Made by a program: the position numbers and the translations under genes
Notes under the pieces: generated by a model
Told to the model about the DNA's origin: nothing
The model's database searches: none
Seen by the model: the letters and a program-made list of their open reading frames with translations, nothing else
Assembly: GCA_964517435.1 (NCBI GenBank)
Contig: CAZFEC010000011.1
Location: 1-64,000, forward strand
DNA from: BS150m-G50 sp964517435
GTDB lineage: Bacteria; CAIWAD01; BS150m-G50
Reading direction: 5' to 3'
DNA length: 64,000 bases
Shown here: one piece after another, positions 27,365 to 35,219 of the stretch
Layout of the letters: every line of letters starts with the position of its first letter
Numbering within the stretch: position 1 is the first letter of the stretch

Positions 27365-28446
27365 TTCTAAACCGGCTCGTTCTGCATAATTTTCGCAACT
27401 ATGCAGAACTGGATTTGGCTTTACCCGCGACACCCATCGGCCTGATCGGGGAGAACGGCGTGGGCAAAACCAACCTGCTGGAAGCTGTCTACACTCTCTG
27501 TGTTACCAGGAGTTTTCGGGTCGGAAATTCCAGGCAATTGGCCCGTTTCGAGCAGTCGACCGTTTCCATCACGGGCTACTGGGACTCCACCCGGCTGGGA
27601 GCGGTCAAAACGCGCTGGTTGTGGCAAAACGGCCGCCGGGAGTTCTTTTACAACGAGAAGCGGGTCGAGAATGCACTACGGTTCTTCGGCCGCATTCCGA
27701 TCGTGGCGCTGACGCCGACCGACGCTCCGCTGGCGGCCGGCCCCCCGGCGCACCGGCGTACCTTCGTCGACATGCTGTTGTCGCAACAGTTCCCGGTCTA
27801 CCTGGAGCTGTTGAGCAAGTACAAACGCGTGCTGCGCAACCGTGCCCGCCTGCTGCAGGAACAGGCGCGGAGCAGCCGGCCCGATCCCGCCCTGTTCGAG
27901 CCGTGGGACGATCAACTGGCGCGCTACGGACGGGAGCTGATTCGTCGCCGCCAGGAGTTCGCCGCGGATTTCGCCCCCCGTTTTCGTGCCCAGGTGGGCA
28001 GTCTCGCCGGCGAACTGGAGGTGGACTTTGTTTACCGGCCGGACCGCGAGGCGACGGAGCTGGTGGAGGCGTTGGCTGCGGGCTGGCCGCGCGATCTGGA
28101 GTTGGGCTATACCGCCAACGGACCGCATCGCGACGACTTCCGCCTGCTGCTGAACGGGCGCGACCTGCGTCAACACGGCTCCCAGGGACAGCACAAACTG
28201 CTGCTGCTGGGATTGAAACTGACCGAGGCGCAGATGCTGGCGGATCAAACCGGCGAACAGCCGCTGCTGCTGCTCGACGATCTCTTCGGCGAGCTGGATC
28301 CGGGACGAATCGCCGCGGTTAGCACCAGCGTGCCGGCGGGCGTGCAGAGCCTGGTCACCTCGACCCATCCGGCCCACTTCGAGCGGTATTGCCCGGAGAA
28401 CCTGGGGCTGTTCCGGGTGACGTCGGGCCTTGTGGAGCCGTTATGA
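27361..28446 (+). CDS. recF: DNA repair and recombination protein RecF
   Basis: 361 residues. It starts LNRLVLHNFRNYAELDL and has Walker A GENGVGKTNLLE near residue 31, the signature NGPHRDDF and Walker B LLLDDLFGELD near the C-terminus, all typical of this SMC-like ATPase. RecF directs RecA loading at single-strand gaps with RecO and RecR. Overlaps dnaN by 4 nt at its start and DUF721 by 4 nt at its end. Confidence 0.95.
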   Translation: MILNRLVLHNFRNYAELDLALPATPIGLIGENGVGKTNLLEAVYTLCVTRSFRVGNSRQLARFEQSTVSITGYWDSTRLGAVKTRWLWQNGRREFFYNEKRVENALRFFGRIPIVALTPTDAPLAAGPPAHRRTFVDMLLSQQFPVYLELLSKYKRVLRNRARLLQEQARSSRPDPALFEPWDDQLARYGRELIRRRQEFAADFAPRFRAQVGSLAGELEVDFVYRPDREATELVEALAAGWPRDLELGYTANGPHRDDFRLLLNGRDLRQHGSQGQHKLLLLGLKLTEAQMLADQTGEQPLLLLDDLFGELDPGRIAAVSTSVPAGVQSLVTSTHPAHFERYCPENLGLFRVTSGLVEPL

Positions 28447-28721
28447 AAAGCCTGCAGTCGATCCTGCACGAGCTGCTGGAGCAGCTCCCGGCCCGGCAGC
28501 GGGACCAGATCCATAGTTTCCAGGCGCTGTTGGACTGGCCGGAAATCGTCGGCGAACGGATCGCCGCGGTCACGGAACCGTTGAAGCTGGAGCGGAGCGT
28601 CCTGCTGATTCAGGTCGCCAACGCGGTCTGGAAATCGGAATTGCAGTTCATGAAAGCGGAGCTGTTGAATCAGATAAACGCAAAAACCGGACTCAAACTG
28701 AAGGATCTGAAGTTTGTCTAA
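28443..28721 (+). CDS. DUF721 (DciA-like) protein
   Basis: 92 residues from ATG 28443, overlapping the recF stop. The pattern of a DUF721 protein is clear: a helical N-terminus, then WPEIVGERIAAVTEP followed by LLIQVANAVWKSELQFMKAELLNQIN. DciA-type DUF721 proteins help load the replicative helicase, and a place between recF and gyrB is common for this family. It overlaps gyrB by 8 nt. Confidence 0.85.
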   Translation: MKSLQSILHELLEQLPARQRDQIHSFQALLDWPEIVGERIAAVTEPLKLERSVLLIQVANAVWKSELQFMKAELLNQINAKTGLKLKDLKFV

Positions 28722-31095
28722 GAAGAAAAGCGACAAGAAGGATTACACAGCGGAGCACATCCAGGTACTCAAGGGCCTGGAGGCGGTCCGTAAGCGGCCC
28801 GCCATGTACGTCGGCGACGTCTCGGTCCGCGGTCTGCACCACCTCATCCAGGAGGTCGTGGACAACTCCATCGACGAAGCCATGGCGGGGGCCTGCGACC
28901 TCATAGAGGTGATCCTCAACAAGAACGGCAGCGTGACCATCCGCGACAACGGGCGCGGCGTCCCGGTCGACTGGCACGAGGAGGAGCAGAAGTCGGCGCT
29001 GGAAGTGGTGATGACCATCCTGCACGCCGGCGGCAAGTTCGACAAGTCGACCTACAAGGTTTCGGGCGGGCTGCACGGGGTCGGCGTCTCGGTAGTGAAC
29101 GCGCTGTCGGAGTACCTCGAGGCGGAGGTGCACCGGGAAGGCAAGATCTTCACCCAGCGCTACGAAATCGGCCTGGCCACCGGTCCGCTGGAAGAAAAAG
29201 GTAAGAGCAAGAATACCGGCACGACCATCACCTTCAAGCCGGATGCCAACATCTTCACCGAGCAGCGCTTCCGCAAGGAAATGATTCTCGACCGGCTGCG
29301 GGAACTGGCCTTCCTCAACGCCGGCCTGCGCATTGTCTTCATCGACAAGCGGGAGGACACGCTTTTCCAGGAAGAGTTCCACTTCAAGGGCGGGCTGGCC
29401 TCGTTCGTGCAGTATCTCGATACCGAACGCAGCCCCCTGCACCCGGAACCGATCGTCATCGAAGGGGAGCGGGACGGCGTCCCGGTGGAGATCGCACTGC
29501 AGTACAACAACTCCTTCAACGAAAACGTCCACTCCTTCACGAACAACATCAACACCATCGAAGGCGGCACCCATCTCTCCGGCTTCCGGGCCGCACTGAC
29601 CCGCACCCTCAACGTTTACGCCACCCGCAACAACCTCTTCAAGAAGGACAAGTTCACACTGAGCGGCAACGACGTACGGGAGGGATTGACCGCGGTGCTC
29701 TCGGTGCGGGTGCCGGAACCGCAGTTCGAGGGGCAGACCAAGACCAAACTGGGCAATTCGGAAGTGCGGACCATCGTCGAGACGCTGGTCAACGACAAGC
29801 TGGCCAACTTCCTCGAGGAAACGCCGCGCGTGGCCAAGAAGGTGCTGGAGAAGTGCATCAGTACCGCCCGCGCCCACGAAGCGGCCCGCCGCGCGCGCGA
29901 CATGGTGCGGCGCAAATCGGCGCTGGAGTCCGGCTCGCTGCCGGGCAAGCTGGCCGACTGCTCGCTGCGGGAGCCGGAGCATACCGAGATCTACCTGGTT
30001 GAGGGCGACTCCGCCGGCGGCAGCGCCAAGCAGGGGCGCGACCGGCAGTTTCAGGCGATCCTGCCGCTGAAGGGTAAGATCCTGAATGTGGAGAAATCGC
30101 GGATCGACAAGATCCTGGGCAACCAGGAGATCAAAACCATCATCACGGCGATCGGCACCGGCGTTTCCGGCGAGGGTTTCGATTACGATAAACTGCGCTA
30201 CGGCAAGATCATCATCATGACCGACGCCGATGTCGACGGCAGCCACATCCGGACTCTCCTGTTGACGTTCTTTTACCGCTATATGAAAGAGCTGATCACG
30301 AACGGGCACGTCTACATCGCCCAGCCACCGCTCTACAAGCTGGAAAAGGGCCGCAAGGAGAATTACCTGGCCAGCGAAGAGGAGCTGAAGAAGATCTATA
30401 CCGACAGCGCGCTGCAGAAGCTCCGTTTTCGGAAGGGCAAGTCGCACCTGAGCAGCGGTGACGCGCAGAGGGTCATCGAGATCTCTTATCGCATCGAGCG
30501 TTACCTGGAGGCGATCTACCACGATCATCGACGTCTGCGTATCCTGGCCAACCTGGAGACGCATTTCTTCAATCCCAGGAAGTTCAAGTCCTGGCAGCAG
30601 CTCTCCAAGCTGATGGATAAAAACGGCGACCTGCACACTCCGGCGGAGAAAAAGGAGCTGAAGACCCTTGCGGATGAAATCGGCGGCTGGCTGCTGTTGC
30701 CACCGGAGCAGATCGTGCCGCTGCTCAACAGCCAGGAATTCCACGAACTGGTCCTGCTGTTGGGTCAGCTGAACAAGCTGCTGCAGCCGCCCTACGTTCT
30801 GCTGGTGGATTCCGGCTTCAAGGAGATACGGCAGCCGACCCAGATCTATCACGAGGTAGTCGAGCTGGGTAAGAAAGGTGTGCACGTACAGCGTTACAAA
30901 GGTCTGGGCGAGATGAATCCGGAGCAACTCTGGACGACCACGATGGATCCGGAGAAACGGATGCTGTTGCGGGTGACCATGAAGGACGCCGCCATCGCCG
31001 ATCATGTCTTCTCAACCCTGATGGGCGATGAAGTGGCGCCGAGGCGGCAGTTCATTGAAAGAAATGCGCGCTATGTGAAGAACTTGGACGTTTAG
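28714..31095 (+). CDS. gyrB: DNA gyrase subunit B
   Basis: 793 residues from a TTG start. The GHKL ATPase domain (VLKGLEAVRKRPAMYVGD, VVDNSIDEA, GGLHGVG) is followed by the transducer and by TOPRIM with EGDSAGG near residue 430 and DADVDG near 501. About 150 extra residues lie between TOPRIM and the C-terminal QRYKGLGEMNPEQLW, comparable to the insert in E. coli GyrB and absent from short (about 640 aa) GyrBs. With GyrA it introduces negative supercoils. The last 23 codons are duplicated just downstream. Confidence 0.96.
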   Translation: MSKKKSDKKDYTAEHIQVLKGLEAVRKRPAMYVGDVSVRGLHHLIQEVVDNSIDEAMAGACDLIEVILNKNGSVTIRDNGRGVPVDWHEEEQKSALEVVMTILHAGGKFDKSTYKVSGGLHGVGVSVVNALSEYLEAEVHREGKIFTQRYEIGLATGPLEEKGKSKNTGTTITFKPDANIFTEQRFRKEMILDRLRELAFLNAGLRIVFIDKREDTLFQEEFHFKGGLASFVQYLDTERSPLHPEPIVIEGERDGVPVEIALQYNNSFNENVHSFTNNINTIEGGTHLSGFRAALTRTLNVYATRNNLFKKDKFTLSGNDVREGLTAVLSVRVPEPQFEGQTKTKLGNSEVRTIVETLVNDKLANFLEETPRVAKKVLEKCISTARAHEAARRARDMVRRKSALESGSLPGKLADCSLREPEHTEIYLVEGDSAGGSAKQGRDRQFQAILPLKGKILNVEKSRIDKILGNQEIKTIITAIGTGVSGEGFDYDKLRYGKIIIMTDADVDGSHIRTLLLTFFYRYMKELITNGHVYIAQPPLYKLEKGRKENYLASEEELKKIYTDSALQKLRFRKGKSHLSSGDAQRVIEISYRIERYLEAIYHDHRRLRILANLETHFFNPRKFKSWQQLSKLMDKNGDLHTPAEKKELKTLADEIGGWLLLPPEQIVPLLNSQEFHELVLLLGQLNKLLQPPYVLLVDSGFKEIRQPTQIYHEVVELGKKGVHVQRYKGLGEMNPEQLWTTTMDPEKRMLLRVTMKDAAIADHVFSTLMGDEVAPRRQFIERNARYVKNLDV

Positions 31096-31114
31096 GCAAC
31101 ATTGCCCATCAGGC

Positions 31115-31193
31115 ATGATGTGGTGACGAGGTGGCGCCCAGAAGACAGTTCATCGAACGAAACGCGCGCTATGTGAAGAATTTGGATGTCTAG
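31115..31193 (+). pseudogene. Duplicated 3' end of a gyrB gene
   Basis: From GGT at 31122 to TAG at 31193 the frame encodes GDEVAPRRQFIERNARYVKNLDV, identical to the last 23 residues of GyrB. The DNA differs at many third positions (for example CCG AGG CGG against CCC AGA AGA). No start is present, and a 1-nt insertion breaks the homology before this point. It is the tail of a diverged gyrB or parE-like gene, not a recent copy of the adjacent one. Confidence 0.8.
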
Positions 31194-31208
31194 GTGAACC
31201 AGCTGTCG

Positions 31209-31228
31209 CCCCGGGTTGAAACCCGGGG
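31209..31228. repeat. Perfect extragenic hairpin after gyrB
   Basis: CCCCGGGTT / AACCCGGGG with a 2-nt loop. No T-run follows. It resembles the extragenic palindromes seen elsewhere in the window rather than a terminator. Confidence 0.55.
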
Positions 31229-31389
31229 AAGCAGGACGCGCCCCAAGAAGTGAACAGTTATTCGAATGGAACATCTACCTTTTCTGTACAATCAAACAAC
31301 ACTGAATCTGTTATAAACTTTTGTTTTGACGGAAACTATGGCGAGAAGAGGGTGAAAACGTCCGTGGAAAAATCAATGAAACGGATCAG

Positions 31390-31550
31390 TTATTCACAAA
31401 AGACTTGACATTACCCAAGGGCTTGTTTTTTAGACAAACCACAAAATAACAATCGGTTACAATGAATTTTCGACGACATACAAATGGAAGTGTAGAAAAA
31501 ACAGAAGCGCCTTGCTTTGTGTGGAAAAAATGTTGAAAACCTGTGGAGAA
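31390..31550. other. AT-rich gyrB-gyrA gap with DnaA-box-like sites
   Basis: The 367-nt gap from 31194 to 31560 holds no gene. One-mismatch DnaA boxes lie at 31390-31398 (TTATTCACA), 31520-31528 (TGTGGAAAA) and 31542-31550 (TGTGGAGAA), within AT-rich sequence. A TTGACA at 31405-31410 may be a gyrA -35 element, but no good -10 follows. The region is either a second part of the origin or a DnaA-regulated gyrA leader. Confidence 0.4.
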
Positions 31551-31560
31551 TTCTGACTCG

Positions 31561-34161
31561 ATGTTCAACGAAAAACAGCGAATCTCAGACGTACCAATAG
31601 AAGAGGAGATGCAAAGCTCCTACCTGGACTACTCGATGTCGGTTATCGTACAGCGGGCGCTGCCCGATGTGCGTGACGGATTGAAGCCGGTGCACCGCCG
31701 CATCCTCTTCGGCATGCAGGATCTGAACGTCCAGCCGAACAAACCCTACAAGAAGTCGGCCCGTATCGTCGGCGACGTGATCGGTAAGTACCACCCCCAC
31801 GGCGACGGCGCCGTCTACGACACACTGGTGCGAATGGTGCAGGAATTCTCCCTGCGCTACCCGCTGGTGGACGGCCAGGGCAACTTCGGCTCGATCGACG
31901 GGGACAGCGCCGCAGCCTACCGCTATACCGAAGCGCGCATGAGCCACATGGCGACCGAACTGCTGGCCGACATCGACAAGCAGACGGTCGACTTCGTGCC
32001 CAATTACGACGAAAGCCTGCAGGAGCCGACCGTCCTGCCGGCGCGGGCACCCAACCTGCTGATCAACGGCACCTCCGGCATCGCGGTCGGTATGGCCACC
32101 AACTTCGCACCGCACAACCTGAGCGAGGTAGTGGCGGGCGCCAAGTACTTCCTCGACCATCCCAAAGCCACGCCGGATGACCTGATGAAATTCATTCAGG
32201 CTCCTGATTTCCCCACCGCCGGCATCATCTACGGCTACGGCGGCGTGCGCGACGCCTACCGCACCGGGCTGGGCCGTGTAGTGGTGCGGGCGCGCGCCAA
32301 CGTCGAGACCGGTCGCGGCGGCAAGGACCGCATCGTCATCACGGAGCTGCCCTACCAGGTGAACAAGCTGCGTCTGATCGAGAAGATCGTCGAGCTGGTC
32401 AAGGCGCGCAAACTGGAGGGACTGGCCGACATCCGCGACGAGTCGGATCGCGACGGTATGCGGCTGATCCTGGAGTTGAAGCGGGACGCCGTCGCCAAAG
32501 TAGTGCTCAACTACCTGTTCAAGCATACCCAGATGCAGATCACCTTCGGGGTCAACATGCTGGCGCTGGTCAACGGCCAGCCGCAGCTGCTGACCCTGCG
32601 CGACGTGATCTTCCACTACGTGGAGCACCGTATCGAGGTGGTCGTCCGCCGTACCCGCTTCGAGCTGGGCAAGGCGGAAGCGCGAGCGCACATCCTGGAA
32701 GGGCTGCAGATCGCACTGGACAACATCGACGCCGTCATCGCGATCATCCGCGGCAGCCAGACGCCGGACACCGCCCGGCTGGCGCTGATCGACCGCTTCG
32801 AGCTCTCCGACGTGCAGGCCAAAGCCATCCTGGAGATGCGGCTGCAGAAGCTGACCGGCCTGGAGCGGGAGAAGCTGGAAGAGGAACTGCAGGAATTGCA
32901 CAAGCTGATCCGCAAAATGAAGAAGATTCTGGCGTCGGAGCAGCTGCAGAAGGACATCATCAAGGAGGAGCTGGACGAGCTGGACAAGAAGTACGGCGAC
33001 GCGCGCCGTACCGAACTACTGCCGGAGGAGAGCGAATTTACCATCGAGGATATGATCGCCGAGGAGGATGTGGTGATCACCATCTCCCGCGACGGTTTCA
33101 TCAAGCGCTTCCCGGTGACCGGCTTCAAGAAGCAGAAACGGGGCGGACGCGGCATGACCGGCGCCACCACCAAGGAAGAGGACGTGATCAGCAGCCTCTT
33201 CATCGGTTCCACCCACGCCTATATCCTCTTCTTCACCACCAACGGCCGTGTCTACTGGCTGAAAGTGCACGAGATTCCGCACGCCGGCCGGGCGGCGAAG
33301 GGGCGCGCCATCGTCAACCTGCTGGAAAAACCGCGCGACGAGAGCATCACTTCCGTGCTGATGGTGAGGGATTTCGACGAAACCAAGCATGTGATGATGG
33401 CGACGCGGCTGGGGATCATTAAGAAGGTCTCGCTGGAGCAGTTCTCGCGGCCGCGCCGGGCCGGCATCCACGCCATCGACCTGAAAGCTGGGGACAGCCT
33501 GATCGATGTCCACCTGACCGACGGGGAGCACGAAGTGATCGTCGCCACGCGGCAGGGTAAGGCTGTTCGTTTCCAGGAGAGCGATGTGCGGCAGATGGGC
33601 CGCAGCGCCGCCGGAGTCCGCTCAGTGACGCTCGCCGACAAAGATGATTACGTAGTCGGCATGGTCACCTCGCCGTCCGACGAACACACCCTGCTGGTGG
33701 TGGCGGAAAACGGGTTCGGCAAGCGCTCCCTGGTCAGGGACTACCGCCTGACCAAGCGCGGCACCAAGGGAGTGTTGACGATCAAGGTCAGCGCTAAAAC
33801 CGGACCGCTGGTCGGCATCAAGCTGGTCACCGACAACCACGACCTGATGATCATTACCACCAAGGGGGTGCTGATCCGCCAGCCGATCGAGCAGATCCGG
33901 GTGATAGGACGCGCCACCCAGGGCGTGCGGCTGATCCGGATAGACAAGGCTGACAGCATCGGTGATCTGGAGGTTGTGCAGGTGGAGGATAAGGTCGGGA
34001 ACAACGGTAATCAAGTAGCGGAGGAAGCGAGTAACGCCGCGAGTGAGCCGGCGTCCGCTGTAGAAAATGAGCAATCCGCCGGTCAACCGGATGATCAACC
34101 GAAAGATCAACCGGAAGATGCCGACGACGATAAGGATCAGGGGGAGTTGTTTAATCTGTAG
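31561..34161 (+). CDS. gyrA: DNA gyrase subunit A
   Basis: 866 residues from ATG 31561 (GGAGA about 12 nt upstream; GTG 31543 is in frame but lacks a site). The breakage-reunion domain has the catalytic tyrosine at Y122 in AAAYRYTEARM, the same number as in E. coli. The beta-pinwheel C-terminal domain contains the GyrA-box-like KRGGRGMTG (about residue 525), which marks gyrase rather than topoisomerase IV. An acidic Q/P/D-rich tail of about 50 residues is variable in the family. Partner of GyrB upstream. Confidence 0.96.
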   Translation: MFNEKQRISDVPIEEEMQSSYLDYSMSVIVQRALPDVRDGLKPVHRRILFGMQDLNVQPNKPYKKSARIVGDVIGKYHPHGDGAVYDTLVRMVQEFSLRYPLVDGQGNFGSIDGDSAAAYRYTEARMSHMATELLADIDKQTVDFVPNYDESLQEPTVLPARAPNLLINGTSGIAVGMATNFAPHNLSEVVAGAKYFLDHPKATPDDLMKFIQAPDFPTAGIIYGYGGVRDAYRTGLGRVVVRARANVETGRGGKDRIVITELPYQVNKLRLIEKIVELVKARKLEGLADIRDESDRDGMRLILELKRDAVAKVVLNYLFKHTQMQITFGVNMLALVNGQPQLLTLRDVIFHYVEHRIEVVVRRTRFELGKAEARAHILEGLQIALDNIDAVIAIIRGSQTPDTARLALIDRFELSDVQAKAILEMRLQKLTGLEREKLEEELQELHKLIRKMKKILASEQLQKDIIKEELDELDKKYGDARRTELLPEESEFTIEDMIAEEDVVITISRDGFIKRFPVTGFKKQKRGGRGMTGATTKEEDVISSLFIGSTHAYILFFTTNGRVYWLKVHEIPHAGRAAKGRAIVNLLEKPRDESITSVLMVRDFDETKHVMMATRLGIIKKVSLEQFSRPRRAGIHAIDLKAGDSLIDVHLTDGEHEVIVATRQGKAVRFQESDVRQMGRSAAGVRSVTLADKDDYVVGMVTSPSDEHTLLVVAENGFGKRSLVRDYRLTKRGTKGVLTIKVSAKTGPLVGIKLVTDNHDLMIITTKGVLIRQPIEQIRVIGRATQGVRLIRIDKADSIGDLEVVQVEDKVGNNGNQVAEEASNAASEPASAVENEQSAGQPDDQPKDQPEDADDDKDQGELFNL

Positions 34162-34276
34162 GACCTATCCTTCCGCCAGGCCGGGCCAGCATGAAGATCG
34201 AAGTCCGTTTGGAATAGCACGTAAGAGAAATCAACAGGTTGTCACAATCTGTGACTACCTCCAGAACTGCAAAACG

Positions 34277-34355
34277 TCATCCCCGCGCAGTCGAATCCGC
34301 ATTCGAAACCGACAGGTTTCGTTTCAGGGGATTCGCTTCAGGGGCGGGGATCCAG
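34277..34355. repeat. Nested palindromic extragenic element
   Basis: Outer arms CCCCGC / GCGGGG, then CGAATCC / GGATTCG, then CGAAACC / GGTTTCG around a 4-nt centre, flanked by GTCAT and TCCAGCAG. Nested pairing across about 79 bp is typical of extragenic palindromic repeats of the common GTCATCCCCGC...GCGGGGATCCAG type. Beyond this, 34162-34440 shows no gene. Confidence 0.65.
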
Positions 34356-34440
34356 CAGCAGTCAAATCATGAAAATCCCATTACAACTAATTCCCTTAGT
34401 CGTAGCCATCCCTGACTGCGTTCAGGCTCGCGATCAGTGA

Positions 34441-34465
34441 AAAACAAAAAAACCGCCGCGGCGGT
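34441..34465 (-). terminator. Second minus-strand terminator-like hairpin
   Basis: On the minus strand the palindrome ACCGCCGCGGCGGT (34452-34465) is followed by TTTTTTGTTTTT. It lies 19 nt beyond the T-run of the sRNA terminator, so two terminators stand in tandem on a strand with no annotated gene upstream. Confidence 0.55.
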
Positions 34466-34483
34466 GATGTGTGGTGAGGGTAC

Positions 34484-34565
34484 AAAAAAAAGAAGTCGAA
34501 CTGTTGCAGTCCGACTTCCCCTGATTACACGGCTCATTAGGAGAGACACGAAACGATATGATTCA
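34484..34565 (-). ncRNA. Candidate small RNA between gyrA and mpg
   Basis: On the minus strand, TTGACA (34595-34600) and CATACT (34572-34577) form a promoter with a 17-nt spacer. About 80 nt later comes a near-perfect 12-bp hairpin, GAAGTCGGACTG / CAGTTCGACTTC (34492-34518), then eight Ts (34484-34491). The interval has no convincing ORF. A promoter and an intrinsic terminator without a gene between them is the classic layout of a trans-acting sRNA. No known RNA family is recognised. Confidence 0.55.
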
Positions 34566-34589
34566 CCAGATAGTATGCACAATCTGAAC

Positions 34590-34595
34590 TATAAT
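34590..34595 (+). promoter_or_regulatory. -10 element of mpg, overlapping the sRNA promoter
   Basis: A perfect TATAAT on the plus strand; transcription would start near 34602, 15 nt before the mpg ATG. No good -35 is seen. It overlaps the minus-strand TTGACA of the sRNA by one base, so the two promoters are likely to be mutually exclusive. Confidence 0.4.
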
Positions 34596-34616
34596 GTCAA
34601 GCAAAAATATCGCTAA

Positions 34617-35198
34617 ATGGAAAAAAGAACGAAAAATTGGCCGGAATTGGTGGGAAAATGGTTGGGAAAGGACACCGTTTCCGCAGCTAAAACATTGATA
34701 GGTATGCGTTTAAGGGTGGGGGAAGCCGAAATCCGCATAACCGAAACAGAAGCTTACACCGAAGACGATCCCGCCTCACACGCCGTTACCCGCAAGCCTT
34801 CCGCCGGCGAAATCATGCGTACAGCAGGTGCAATCTACGTTTATCAGATCTACGGCGTGCATTTCTGCCTGAATATCACCACCGACAGGAACCAGGCGGG
34901 AGCGGTGCTGATCCGAGCCGGCGAACCGCTGGCCGGACTGGAGTCGATGCGACGGCGGCGCGGCCAGGTAAAGCTGGAACTGCTGACGGTCGGACCCGGC
35001 CGCCTCTGCCAGGCGCTGGGTGTCGACAAGAGCTTCTCCGGCGAACCGGTGGGTGAGCGGATCGAGCTGCTGCCGGGGTCGGCACCGGAGCGGATCGGTG
35101 TCTCGCCCCGCATCGGCATCACCAACGGCCGGGATCTCCCTTACCGATTCTTTGACGCCGCCAGCCGTTTCGTCAGCAAAACGCCGCGAAAACAATAA
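34617..35198 (+). CDS. mpg: DNA-3-methyladenine glycosylase (AAG/MPG family)
   Basis: 193 residues, normal length. Family motifs: ITETEAYTEDDPASHA (catalytic glutamate and metal-free AAG fold), RTAGAIYVYQIYGVHFCLNI, GAVLIRAGEPL, and GPGRLCQALGV. It excises alkylated and deaminated purines from DNA in base-excision repair. The ATG at 34617 has no Shine-Dalgarno sequence and a very short leader, suggesting leader-poor initiation. The closely following GH53 gene (21 nt) may be co-transcribed. Confidence 0.92.
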   Translation: MEKRTKNWPELVGKWLGKDTVSAAKTLIGMRLRVGEAEIRITETEAYTEDDPASHAVTRKPSAGEIMRTAGAIYVYQIYGVHFCLNITTDRNQAGAVLIRAGEPLAGLESMRRRRGQVKLELLTVGPGRLCQALGVDKSFSGEPVGERIELLPGSAPERIGVSPRIGITNGRDLPYRFFDAASRFVSKTPRKQ

Positions 35199-35219
35199 GA
35201 TAAATACCGCGCATGCAAC

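Noticed and set aside
34367..34582. 71-codon minus-strand ORF in the gyrA-mpg gap
   Set aside because: It starts at a GTG without a ribosome binding site, crosses two terminator hairpins and resembles no protein; the sRNA reading explains the interval better.
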